DNA from: Thermoplasmata archaeon
GTDB taxonomy: Archaea > Thermoplasmatota > E2 > DHVEG-1 > B18-G2
Direction of reading: 5' to 3'
Length of the DNA: 6,870 bases
Assembly (NCBI GenBank): GCA_021163455.1
Contig: JAGGWT010000080.1
Location: forward strand, 1 to 6,870
In this document: positions 1-5,700 of the stretch, piece after piece
How positions within the stretch are numbered: position 1 is the first letter of the stretch
How the letters are laid out: the number at the start of each line of letters is the position of its first letter
Notes under the pieces: model-generated
What the model was told of the DNA's origin: nothing
Database searches by the model: none
The model's input: the letters and a program-made list of their open reading frames with translations, nothing else
Program-made: the position numbers and the translations under genes

Positions 1-56
1 ACGATAGATTTTTCTTTTAGCAAATCTCTTAACAATTGCACCCCATTCCCCTCCAT
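1..56 (-). CDS. Unidentified protein, N-terminal fragment (runs off left edge)
   Basis: Only the first 18 codons are present, reading MEGNGVQLLRDLLKEKSI, and the frame is still open at the window edge. The start is supported by a near-perfect Shine-Dalgarno, GAGGTGAT, at 62-69 with 5 nt before the ATG (54-56), and by an A/T-rich TATA-like box about 40 bp upstream of the ATG. The visible peptide from residue 8 looks like an amphipathic helix with alternating leucines and charged residues. That would suit the start of a small helical protein such as a transcription regulator, but no family can be recognised from 18 residues. It follows the ABC exporter operon in the same direction after a 159-bp gap. 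An inverted repeat flanks its ribosome binding site and start codon and reaches into codons 3-8. A regulator of the exporter is one guess; nothing in the sequence proves it. Confidence 0.6.
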   Translation of the reverse strand, partial: MEGNGVQLLRDLLKEKSI

Positions 57-93
57 TGGATATCACCTCGAGCAAGAGGAATGGGGTGCAATT
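34..93. repeat. Perfect 16-bp inverted repeat around a gene start
   Basis: Positions 34-49 (AATTGCACCCCATTCC) are the exact reverse complement of 78-93, separated by 28 bp. Read on the minus strand, the upstream arm directly follows a TATA-like box, the spacer holds the Shine-Dalgarno and ATG of the left-edge gene, and the second arm covers codons 3-8. If transcription starts about 25 bp after the TATA-like box, near 72, the upstream arm is not transcribed. The repeat would then act as DNA, for example as a pair of operator half-sites about four helical turns apart. If transcripts read through from the exporter operon, the RNA could fold into a 16-bp stem with the translation start in its loop. 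A very small mobile repeat or a terminator is less likely. Confidence 0.75.
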
Positions 94-106
94 ATTTTTA
101 TTCTTT
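62..106 (-). promoter_or_regulatory. Putative promoter and Shine-Dalgarno of the left-edge gene
   Basis: On the minus strand a purine-rich BRE-like GAAAGA (101-106) runs into the A/T-rich TATA candidate ATAAAAAT (94-101). The expected transcription start, about 25 nt downstream, is near 72. This leaves a leader of about 16 nt that contains the Shine-Dalgarno GAGGTGAT (62-69). The TATA match is only fair, but the spacing is consistent with an archaeal promoter. One arm of the inverted repeat occupies the space between the TATA candidate and the expected start site, where a bound protein would block polymerase recruitment. Confidence 0.45.
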
Positions 107-215
107 CAGGCTAATGTTGACAGCACCCATATTGCGAGATTAACTGTTCTTCCGAACCGAAGGTTGTTTTCTCATAAATGACAAGAATTCTCCAACTCAA
201 GGACACTGTATCCAT

Positions 216-1433
216 TCATTCCTTCTTCATTCTCCATTTGAAAGCTATGGCTGAAATTGCCAGCACCACAACTGTACTCAGTAATGCCAGCACAATATTT
301 GGGATATAATCCTCTATACCTTTATTGAAAACAACAACCTTTCTCACAGCCCGCAGGAGGGCGCTCGGCGGGAAAAAATCACCTATGGACCTCATCCATT
401 CCGGTAGCAGAAACTCGGGAAAGAAGAGACCGGTGATGAAAGAGAGAGGCATCGCTATTGCGTTTGCTGCGCCGACGGCGGCTTTCTCTGATTTCGTTAT
501 AGAAGAAATCAGTAAGCCAATGGAAATGGTGCTGAAGGCTGCTGCTATTATCATGCCCCACACAGGAGCACTGGGACAGAACAGATCTCCAAACACTACA
601 AAGAAACTTATTATTATCAGGATGGAGGAAATCATCTCTATGGCAAATACATAAAACAGATTTCCAACAATCATCTCTATACTTTTTGTCCTCGTAATCG
701 CAAGTCTTCTGGCTGTACCCCTTTCAATCTCGTGAGAAATGGACGATGCAGAGGCTATCATTCCTGAAAACATAAAAGTTATGCCTATCGCCATGGTTTC
801 GTACCACAACCTACTCTCTTTGGCGGAGCTTTTGCTAGCATAAATCTCCTCTGTAACATTCAGTGGGTCAGCCAGTTTATGCAACCAGTTTTCGACGTAG
901 GTTTTGTTTTCTGGATTTATTCCTCCATACATGTCGATATAGTAGAGAGCCATCTCGATTTCCTTCTCTCTCATAACGCTTTCAAATTCCAGCACATAAT
1001 GACCCACGGCACCTTTAACGAGCTGATATTCCTGAGCATCCCTTTTATCGAATATTATGTGAAGTTTCGCTTCCCCCATCCCACCTGTTACATTTTCAGA
1101 GAAATTTTTATCAAAAATTATAATCGCCTTTACATCTCCTTTCTTTATACCCTCTAAAGCCTCCCCTTTACTGTCATACATCTTGATGACAAAAAGTTTT
1201 TTGCTATCTATGGTGATATTTTTCATATTCTCGATAAAAATATCGGATATGGTGCTATTCCTCTCCTCACCAACTATACCTACAGGTATCATGGAAGGTG
1301 AACTTTCATGCCCAAAGATCCCTGCAAAGAGCAGACCGACCATTATGGGAAATATGAATGTCCAGAAGACGGCAGATTTTGATGCGAAAAACTGTTTCAT
1401 GCCTTTCCAGAAAAATGCATATGCACCTATCAT
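216..1433 (-). CDS. ABC-2 type transporter permease
   Basis: A 405-residue inner-core subunit of an ABC exporter, predicted to form the membrane channel with the ATPase encoded just upstream. The layout is that of the ABC-2 family with a large outer domain: TM1 at about 22-41, an extracytoplasmic domain at about 42-208, then about five more hydrophobic segments near 212-232, 254-281, 289-311, 322-340 and 377-398. The segment SHEIERGTARRLAITR (about 233-248) matches the conserved cytoplasmic ERGT/R-R-L stretch after TM2 that contacts the ATPase in this family. The ATG overlaps the ATPase stop codon as ATGA and has a strong Shine-Dalgarno, GGAAGGAGG (1442-1450), inside the end of the ATPase gene, so translation is coupled. 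The outer domain carries six N-x-S/T sequons (N59, N72, N110, N114, N176, N192), and none occurs elsewhere in the protein. The substrate cannot be read from sequence; drugs, lipids, peptides and sodium ions are all exported by relatives. Confidence 0.9.
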   Translation of the reverse strand: MIGAYAFFWKGMKQFFASKSAVFWTFIFPIMVGLLFAGIFGHESSPSMIPVGIVGEERNSTISDIFIENMKNITIDSKKLFVIKMYDSKGEALEGIKKGDVKAIIIFDKNFSENVTGGMGEAKLHIIFDKRDAQEYQLVKGAVGHYVLEFESVMREKEIEMALYYIDMYGGINPENKTYVENWLHKLADPLNVTEEIYASKSSAKESRLWYETMAIGITFMFSGMIASASSISHEIERGTARRLAITRTKSIEMIVGNLFYVFAIEMISSILIIISFFVVFGDLFCPSAPVWGMIIAAAFSTISIGLLISSITKSEKAAVGAANAIAMPLSFITGLFFPEFLLPEWMRSIGDFFPPSALLRAVRKVVVFNKGIEDYIPNIVLALLSTVVVLAISAIAFKWRMKKE

Positions 1434-2296
1434 CCTTCAAGCCTCCTTCCTGTAAGTTGAAGAAAAACATCTTCGAGAGTCGGTTCTCTCAATATAACTT
1501 CTCTTATCTCTCCACATTTTCCAACGATATCCACAACTTTCTTTATGTCTTCTTTTGGCTTATTTGTGTAAAAAACAAGAGAGGAACCCTCCTGTACAAA
1601 ACCCTCCGGTATCATATTGAATATCCCCCTGACTTCGATGGCGCTCTTTATTTTACTCTTTTTCTTCAATTCATCAACAGTGCCGATATCGATAATTTTA
1701 CCATCATTTATGATGGCAACCCTGTCACACAATGCCTCCGCCTCTTCCATGTAATGCGTGGATAACAATACAGATTTTCCCTCTGATTTAACCTTCTTTA
1801 TTATGCGCCACACCTCGCGGCGCGTTTCCACATCAAGCCCAACTGTCGGCTCATCGAGAATCAAACTCTCAGGATTTCCCAGCAGTGAGATTGCCACGCT
1901 CAGCTTTTTTCTCATTCCTCCAGAAAGTTGTTCTACCTTTTTGTTTGGTATATCAAACTCTCTCATCAGTTCTTTTGCCCTCTTTCTATCAACTCTCAGA
2001 AGCTGTGCATAGAATTTCAGATTGTCATAAGCACTCAGGTCTCTGTAAATCATCTCATCCTGGAGACAATAACCAATCTGAAACCTTCTTTTCTCGATAC
2101 TTTCCCCAGAAAGAAGAACTCCCCCTCTATATGATATCCCCTCAGCCAGTATCTTCATCAGCGTTGTCTTTCCAGCCCCGTTCGGACCAAGCAAGCCAAA
2201 GATCTCTCCCCGATTAACTGTAAAACTCACCTTATCGAGAACCTTTTTTCTGCCATAAAACTTTGTAACATTCTCTACTCTCAGGAGTTCATCCAT
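1430..2296 (-). CDS. ABC transporter ATP-binding protein (ABC-2 exporter type)
   Basis: A 288-residue cytoplasmic ATPase that drives the permease encoded next to it. All nucleotide-binding motifs are intact: Walker A GPNGAGKT at 37-44, Q-loop Gln79 in YCLQDE, signature LSGGM at 124-128, Walker B LILDEP at 145-150 with catalytic Glu149, D-loop GLD at 153-155, and switch His181 in STHYMEEAE. The C-terminal 70 or so residues, ending in REPTLEDVFLQLTGRRLEG, are the extension typical of the CcmA/NatA/DrrA-like group (DUF4162). The start was set at MDELLRVENV because family members begin just before the first beta strand. The frame continues open upstream to a TTG at 2395, but that stretch contains the promoter and does not resemble the family. 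AGGT at 2302-2305 is a weak ribosome binding site. It is the first gene of the exporter operon. Confidence 0.93.
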   Translation of the reverse strand: MDELLRVENVTKFYGRKKVLDKVSFTVNRGEIFGLLGPNGAGKTTLMKILAEGISYRGGVLLSGESIEKRRFQIGYCLQDEMIYRDLSAYDNLKFYAQLLRVDRKRAKELMREFDIPNKKVEQLSGGMRKKLSVAISLLGNPESLILDEPTVGLDVETRREVWRIIKKVKSEGKSVLLSTHYMEEAEALCDRVAIINDGKIIDIGTVDELKKKSKIKSAIEVRGIFNMIPEGFVQEGSSLVFYTNKPKEDIKKVVDIVGKCGEIREVILREPTLEDVFLQLTGRRLEG

Positions 2297-2323
2297 ATCA
2301 AACCTTTTTACCTGAACAATACA

Positions 2324-2361
2324 AATATTTAAAATATTGTGGCGTGGCGCGATACTATAAA
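2324..2361 (-). promoter_or_regulatory. Candidate TATA boxes of the ABC exporter operon
   Basis: Two A/T-rich boxes on the minus strand could serve the operon. The nearer, ATTTTAAATATT (2325-2336), would place the transcription start near 2305, leaving about 9 nt of leader. The farther, TTTATAGT (2354-2361), would start near 2331 and keep both weak AGGT motifs in the leader. The sequence alone does not decide between them. Confidence 0.4.
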
Positions 2362-2377
2362 CCCTGTTGAACTCTTT

Positions 2378-2392
2378 CGAAATATTTATAAG
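2378..2392 (+). promoter_or_regulatory. alba promoter (BRE and TATA box)
   Basis: CGAAA (2378-2382) followed by ATATTTATAAG (2382-2392) is a good archaeal BRE plus TATA element. A start about 25 nt downstream, near 2412-2416, gives a leader of roughly 26-30 nt carrying the strong Shine-Dalgarno GGGAGGT at 2427-2433, 8 nt before the ATG. Both a strong TATA and a strong Shine-Dalgarno fit the high expression usual for Alba. Confidence 0.7.
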
Positions 2393-2441
2393 CAAAAATC
2401 TTTTAATTATCCTTTAAAGAATAGCAGGGAGGTAAGAAAAA

Positions 2442-2735
2442 ATGGCTGAAGAGAAGACAACCCAGGAGGAAGGAACCGTCTTTGTTGGAAACAAGCCACC
2501 GATGAGCTACGTACTGGCTGTGGTAACACAGTTCAACAGCGGCTTTAAGGAAGTGAGCATAAAGGCAAGAGGTAGAGCGATATCAAGAGCTGTCGACACC
2601 GCAGAGATAGTGAGAAACAAGTTCATGCCCAACGCAAAGATAAAGGACATAAAGATAGGGACAGAGACCCTGACAAACGAGGAAGGAAGAACAACAAACG
2701 TCTCTTCAATAGAGATTATACTGACAACGGCGTAA
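2442..2735 (+). CDS. albA: DNA/RNA-binding protein Alba
   Basis: A 97-residue member of the Alba (Sso10b) family, an abundant small basic dimer that coats archaeal DNA and also binds RNA. The conserved core is easily seen: [15 protein letters not shown] (13-27), then [19 protein letters not shown] (42-60, DNA-facing loop and helix), then KIGTE, and a C-terminal strand [10 protein letters not shown]. The length is normal, with an acidic N-terminal tail ([10 protein letters not shown]) slightly longer than in Sulfolobus. At the position matching Sulfolobus Lys16, whose acetylation weakens DNA binding, this protein has Asn17; the neighbouring Lys is kept as Lys18. The gene stands alone on the plus strand between divergent and convergent neighbours, with its own promoter and terminator. 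The ATG choice is secured by GGGAGGT 8 nt upstream. Confidence 0.96.
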   Translation: MAEEKTTQEEGTVFVGNKPPMSYVLAVVTQFNSGFKEVSIKARGRAISRAVDTAEIVRNKFMPNAKIKDIKIGTETLTNEEGRTTNVSSIEIILTTA

Positions 2736-2740
2736 ATCTG

Positions 2741-2789
2741 GGGGAGGTACAACTTACTGGTTGTACCTAACCCTCCAATTATTTTTATA
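2741..2789 (+). terminator. Hairpin terminator after alba, shared with the converging mptE
   Basis: Six bases after the alba stop, AGGTACAAC (2745-2753) pairs perfectly with GTTGTACCT (2760-2768) across a 6-nt loop. After a 2-nt bulge, GGG of the 2741-2744 run can pair with CCC (2771-2773). T-rich sequence follows (2779-2787, then A/T-rich). The hairpin also lies just after the end of mptE on the other strand, where A-rich and T-rich sequence flanks it, so it may separate the two convergent transcripts. Confidence 0.6.
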
Positions 2790-2795
2790 AAACTT

Positions 2796-3494
2796 TTACA
2801 GGAAAGTTAATCCATCAATGCCAGCCAGCAGGCGGCGGCACCACTCAAGTTTTTTCAATTTGATGGGAACTCTTCTTTCACTGGTAAAAGAGTATCTGCC
2901 AATCTTTCCATCAAAATCAAAACCAGCGAGGTAGATTCTTCTCGGTCTGAAATGTCTCGCCAGAAAAACCGCTCTATCCCCATCGGTAAATCCTCCAAAG
3001 TTGAGCAATTTCCTGAACATGGATGGATTCGTTTGAGTTGTACCTACTACTCTATCGAATTTTGATGCCAGCAGATTTATCTTTTCGATATTATCTCCAT
3101 GAGCATGCAAAACAACAATGCTTCCCATGCTGTTTGCCAGCATAATGTCGTCGATGTTGCCATCTAAGTCTGTAACTACAATGTCAGGAACAATACCCTC
3201 CTCCAGAAGTGCACTCGTTGCACCATCTGCAGAAATCTTTGTTGATAATTCAACAAACCCCCTGTATCTGGTTATGCTCCTGCACACACTATCCCCAGCA
3301 CCAAATACGATAACATCCTTCCCCTTGATCAGAGAACCAATCTTGGTAATTATCTTCTCTGTATCCTTGTCACTCAGTATCCTGTCCAGAACCTTGGCAG
3401 ATTCTACATCCCTCTCCTCTGAAAAGCCAAAATCTGCAAGTATGGATTTGTAGATTTTTTCCCATTCACTGTAATTCATCGAAAAACCTTTCAT
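2796..3494 (-). CDS. mptE: 6-hydroxymethyl-7,8-dihydropterin pyrophosphokinase (MptE, DUF115)
   Basis: A 232-residue cytoplasmic enzyme of the DUF115 family. MptE transfers pyrophosphate from ATP to 6-hydroxymethyl-7,8-dihydropterin, a step toward tetrahydromethanopterin and related archaeal pterins; it is unrelated to bacterial FolK. Visible family motifs are VFGAGDSV (63-70), a Rossmann-like glycine loop; SADGAT (88-93); PDIVVTDLDG (103-112), the acidic metal-binding strand; HAHGDN (130-135); GGFTDGDRA (167-175); and AGFDFDGKIG (190-199). The length is typical. The ATG at 3494 overlaps the stop of the DUF373 gene as ATGA and has AGAGGA (3501-3506) 6 nt upstream. An internal Met6 (MNYSEWEKIY) matches where some relatives begin and is an alternative start. 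It is the second gene of a two-gene operon. The family call is strong; the exact reaction is inferred from characterised relatives. Confidence 0.9.
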   Translation of the reverse strand: MKGFSMNYSEWEKIYKSILADFGFSEERDVESAKVLDRILSDKDTEKIITKIGSLIKGKDVIVFGAGDSVCRSITRYRGFVELSTKISADGATSALLEEGIVPDIVVTDLDGNIDDIMLANSMGSIVVLHAHGDNIEKINLLASKFDRVVGTTQTNPSMFRKLLNFGGFTDGDRAVFLARHFRPRRIYLAGFDFDGKIGRYSFTSERRVPIKLKKLEWCRRLLAGIDGLTFL

Positions 3495-4600
3495 GTCAGT
3501 TCCTCTACTTCCACCATGAATATCTCTTTTATGTAATGATAACTCAGTCCGCCGGCAGCTGCTATGAGTATCCCTATCAAGAGGTCAATTAGTATCGAAG
3601 GGTCATTGGCCAGTATGTAAAGTGGATTTACTGAAGGTCCGTACAGTATGTCATAAAGTATCCTGAGTGTGCCGTTTCCTATGAAACCAAGAGAAAGTAG
3701 AGAGAAAGGAGCAAGCCAGTACTTCCAGGGATTCCCTTTTCTGACCTTCGTATCAATTGCTCGTCCACCAACTATCAGTATGCCTGCTGCGACAATACCC
3801 CATATAACATTTCTTGTGAACACCACGAAAAAGTGCCACATCGTTGGTATGGCCGGAGATGATGCAGATGACGTCTGTGTGTATGCATAAAGAAACGAGG
3901 CCACCAAAATTAGAATTGCAACCCCTGTGGTGTAAATCGAAACCCTGCCCGTCAGAATACCAGACTTTATCTCCTGCCAGATGAGATTGAGCGCTCTTTC
4001 CCACTTCATCGCTCTTATGAGCAGGTATGCTCCAAGGGTAAAGATGATTGCACTGAGTCCAGCCCGTGCCATGTTGAGAAAAGCAAAAATTGACCATATT
4101 ATTAGGATAAGAGCAACAGGAACCAGGAAGTGTTTTTTAACCCTATCATCTTCCATCATCTTTACTATCTTGTAATAGGTGCTCTCGACAGTGCTGCTTT
4201 GTTTCACTGTAACCCTTCTTATAGACCTTATTTTCACTCTGGACTCAATTATGGGTAGTATATACTCGTCCTCGGCTCCATCAGTGACCAGTATAACCTC
4301 ATTTGCCCTGGTTTTTTCAAGAACGTAATCAAGCTCATTTGCTATCTTTTCATCTGATTTTAACCCAACCGCTATATCTCCACACAGGGTTGCTATCTCT
4401 ACATCCCTGTTCTCCTGTTTCAGTTTGTCGTAAAGTGAGATTGCTGCAAACAGAGAGTTAATATCTGAATCCTCAGGGTCTTCAAGAGCCAGTTTTTCTG
4501 CAGCCTTTAGATTTTCTTCCCTTCCTATAATAGGACTCTTTATCTTCACCTTTCTACCAAAATCATCATCTCTGTCCACATTCAATATCAGTATTTTCAT
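3491..4600 (-). CDS. DUF373 family membrane protein of unknown function
   Basis: A 369-residue protein of the archaeal DUF373 family (COG2237), for which no function is established. The N-terminal 155 or so residues are soluble and look like an alpha/beta domain. They open with MKILILNVDRDDDFGRK, contain SPIIGREEN (22-30) and DPEDSDINSL (41-50), and include a strand ending in VILVTDGAEDEYILP (102-116), an acidic cluster that could bind metal or nucleotide. The C-terminal part has about six hydrophobic segments near 157-176, 179-197, 222-241, 256-278, 294-316 and 336-356. The start has no clear Shine-Dalgarno and lies within 10-20 nt of the predicted transcription start, so a short-leader or leaderless mRNA is likely. 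Its stop overlaps the mptE start, which ties the two in expression and suggests, without proof, a shared process. Confidence 0.88.
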   Translation of the reverse strand: MKILILNVDRDDDFGRKVKIKSPIIGREENLKAAEKLALEDPEDSDINSLFAAISLYDKLKQENRDVEIATLCGDIAVGLKSDEKIANELDYVLEKTRANEVILVTDGAEDEYILPIIESRVKIRSIRRVTVKQSSTVESTYYKIVKMMEDDRVKKHFLVPVALILIIWSIFAFLNMARAGLSAIIFTLGAYLLIRAMKWERALNLIWQEIKSGILTGRVSIYTTGVAILILVASFLYAYTQTSSASSPAIPTMWHFFVVFTRNVIWGIVAAGILIVGGRAIDTKVRKGNPWKYWLAPFSLLSLGFIGNGTLRILYDILYGPSVNPLYILANDPSILIDLLIGILIAAAGGLSYHYIKEIFMVEVEELT

Positions 4601-4625
4601 GTTCCATTAAAGGAGATTTCCAATT

Positions 4626-4650
4626 CACTATATAAGGATATTTATATCAT
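4626..4650 (-). promoter_or_regulatory. Promoter of the DUF373-mptE operon
   Basis: The 41-bp gap after the kinase gene holds two overlapping TATA candidates on the minus strand: CTTATATAG (4628-4636) and ATATAAATAT (4638-4647), the latter reaching over the kinase stop codon. The first puts the start near 4606, almost at the ATG of the DUF373 gene. The second puts it near 4617, with a leader of about 17 nt. No convincing Shine-Dalgarno is present in either leader. Confidence 0.5.
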
Positions 4651-5553
4651 CCGTCCAAAATGCTCTTCATAGATCTTCACAACATCCTCCCATGAAGGTA
4701 TGTTCTCCTGTGCCCCTATCTCCTGAATAACAAAACTTGAGACAACCGAGCCTATCTTACATGCTGTTGATTCGCTGTATCCTTTTATTATTCCTGCCAG
4801 GAATCCTGCCCTGTGCGCATCTCCTGCGCCTGTTGGATCAAGAACTTTCTTCACTTTAATCGCTGGTATTTTCATCCTTTTATCAGCACCTGTGTAAAGA
4901 ATCGAACCTCTTTCTCCAGTGCTCACTATAACAGCTTTTGTATTCTCGGAAAAGAGGTCGCTTAAACTTCTGATACTGCTTTTCTGCATTAGGTGGTCTA
5001 TCTCAAACCGATTGAAGAACAGGTAATCTGGATATGGGAGACAGTCGAGAATTTCTTTCTTATCCCTGTGAAAGATCTCCTGACCCGGGTCAAAACTTAT
5101 CACACATCCACTATCTTTTGCATCCTTCATTATGTCCTTATATACTTTTATCTCTCCTGCAGTGAAATGAACGTATTTGTATTTGGAAAAATCTATTTTT
5201 CTGTAAGGTAGATGGTAGGACGCGCCTGAAAAGTAGTATATCTGCTGCCGACCATCCTCATCAGAAAAGATAAAGGACCTTGCTGTGGTGTCTCCAACGT
5301 ACTGCAGATTCTCTATATCTATATCGAGGTCAATCAATCTTCTCTCATAATCAGACCTCTTGAAATCGAAACCAACTGAGGAATACAGACCCGTATCAAC
5401 GCCAAGCATCTTTGTTATAACCGCAACGTTTCCTGCACACCCACCAAAGCAGTTTTTTAGCTCTGTTATTGCGGTTGCCTCGTTCTTGTCAGGTAAAAAC
5501 TTCACCCTGCATATTGTATCAAATGCTGTATTACCAACCACGAGCAAACTCAT
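4642..5553 (-). CDS. PfkB/ribokinase-family sugar or nucleoside kinase
   Basis: A 303-residue cytoplasmic ATP-dependent kinase of the ribokinase superfamily. The landmarks are in order: N-terminal strand LLVVGNTAFD (3-12), the first signature GGCAGNVAVITKMLG (37-51), FDPGQE (154-159), the metal/phosphate motif NRFE (181-184), STGERGS (211-217), and the second signature DPTGAGDAHRAGFLAG (239-254) with catalytic base Asp245. The DPTGAGD form and overall length are those of archaeal members, among which nucleoside kinases are known, so the substrate (nucleoside or sugar) stays open. His247 sits where relatives usually have Phe or Tyr. The start is the ATG at 5553 with AAGGT 5 nt upstream (5559-5563), matching the family N-terminus. 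The frame stays open to 6120, but that part lies antisense to pheT and is not credible coding sequence. The gene is divergent from pheT; a weak TATA candidate lies near 5577-5588. Confidence 0.9.
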   Translation of the reverse strand: MSLLVVGNTAFDTICRVKFLPDKNEATAITELKNCFGGCAGNVAVITKMLGVDTGLYSSVGFDFKRSDYERRLIDLDIDIENLQYVGDTTARSFIFSDEDGRQQIYYFSGASYHLPYRKIDFSKYKYVHFTAGEIKVYKDIMKDAKDSGCVISFDPGQEIFHRDKKEILDCLPYPDYLFFNRFEIDHLMQKSSIRSLSDLFSENTKAVIVSTGERGSILYTGADKRMKIPAIKVKKVLDPTGAGDAHRAGFLAGIIKGYSESTACKIGSVVSSFVIQEIGAQENIPSWEDVVKIYEEHFGRMI

Positions 5554-5671
5554 GAAAGACCTTAACAGTTTCTCATTCAAAAACTTTCCATTCGTCCGCT
5601 CTGATATTCTGACCCAACCATTATGCCGGCGGCGAGGACGAGGAACATTATCAAGTATATCAGCAAAATCC

Positions 5672-5679
5672 AAATATAT
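5672..5679 (+). promoter_or_regulatory. TATA box of pheT, implying a leaderless mRNA
   Basis: AAATATAT is centred about 25 bp upstream of the pheT ATG, preceded by GCAAAATCC as a possible BRE. This is the standard archaeal distance from TATA to transcription start, so the transcript would begin at or within a few bases of the ATG. This agrees with the absence of any Shine-Dalgarno in the 25 nt before the start. Confidence 0.55.
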
Positions 5680-5700
5680 CTTCTTTCTATTCCATAAGTC

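Noticed and set aside
34..110. Inverted repeat plus T-rich tract as a plus-strand terminator
   Set aside because: A plus-strand gene ending here is not supported, the loop is long at 28 nt, and the A/T-rich tract works equally well as a minus-strand TATA region at correct spacing.
1..114. Plus-strand open frame of 37 codons ending in TAA at 112-114
   Set aside because: It has no visible start in the window, runs through the inverted repeat, and shows no recognisable protein features; the minus-strand start with a strong Shine-Dalgarno explains the area better.
1358..1765. 135-codon plus-strand open frame opposite the ABC ATPase
   Set aside because: It is antisense to conserved ATPase codons, has no ribosome binding site and no recognisable domain.
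2297..2395. Upstream extension of the ABC ATPase to a TTG codon
   Set aside because: The region contains the divergent promoters, the extra 33 residues do not match the family, and MDELLRVENV is the normal N-terminus.
3753..4097. 114-codon open frame inside the DUF373 gene in another frame
   Set aside because: It overlaps fully a well-supported family member on the same strand and has a composition typical of a shadow frame.
5591..5645. Possible tRNA or box C/D RNA between pfkB and pheT
   Set aside because: No cloverleaf, T-loop consensus or paired C and D boxes can be made from the sequence on either strand.
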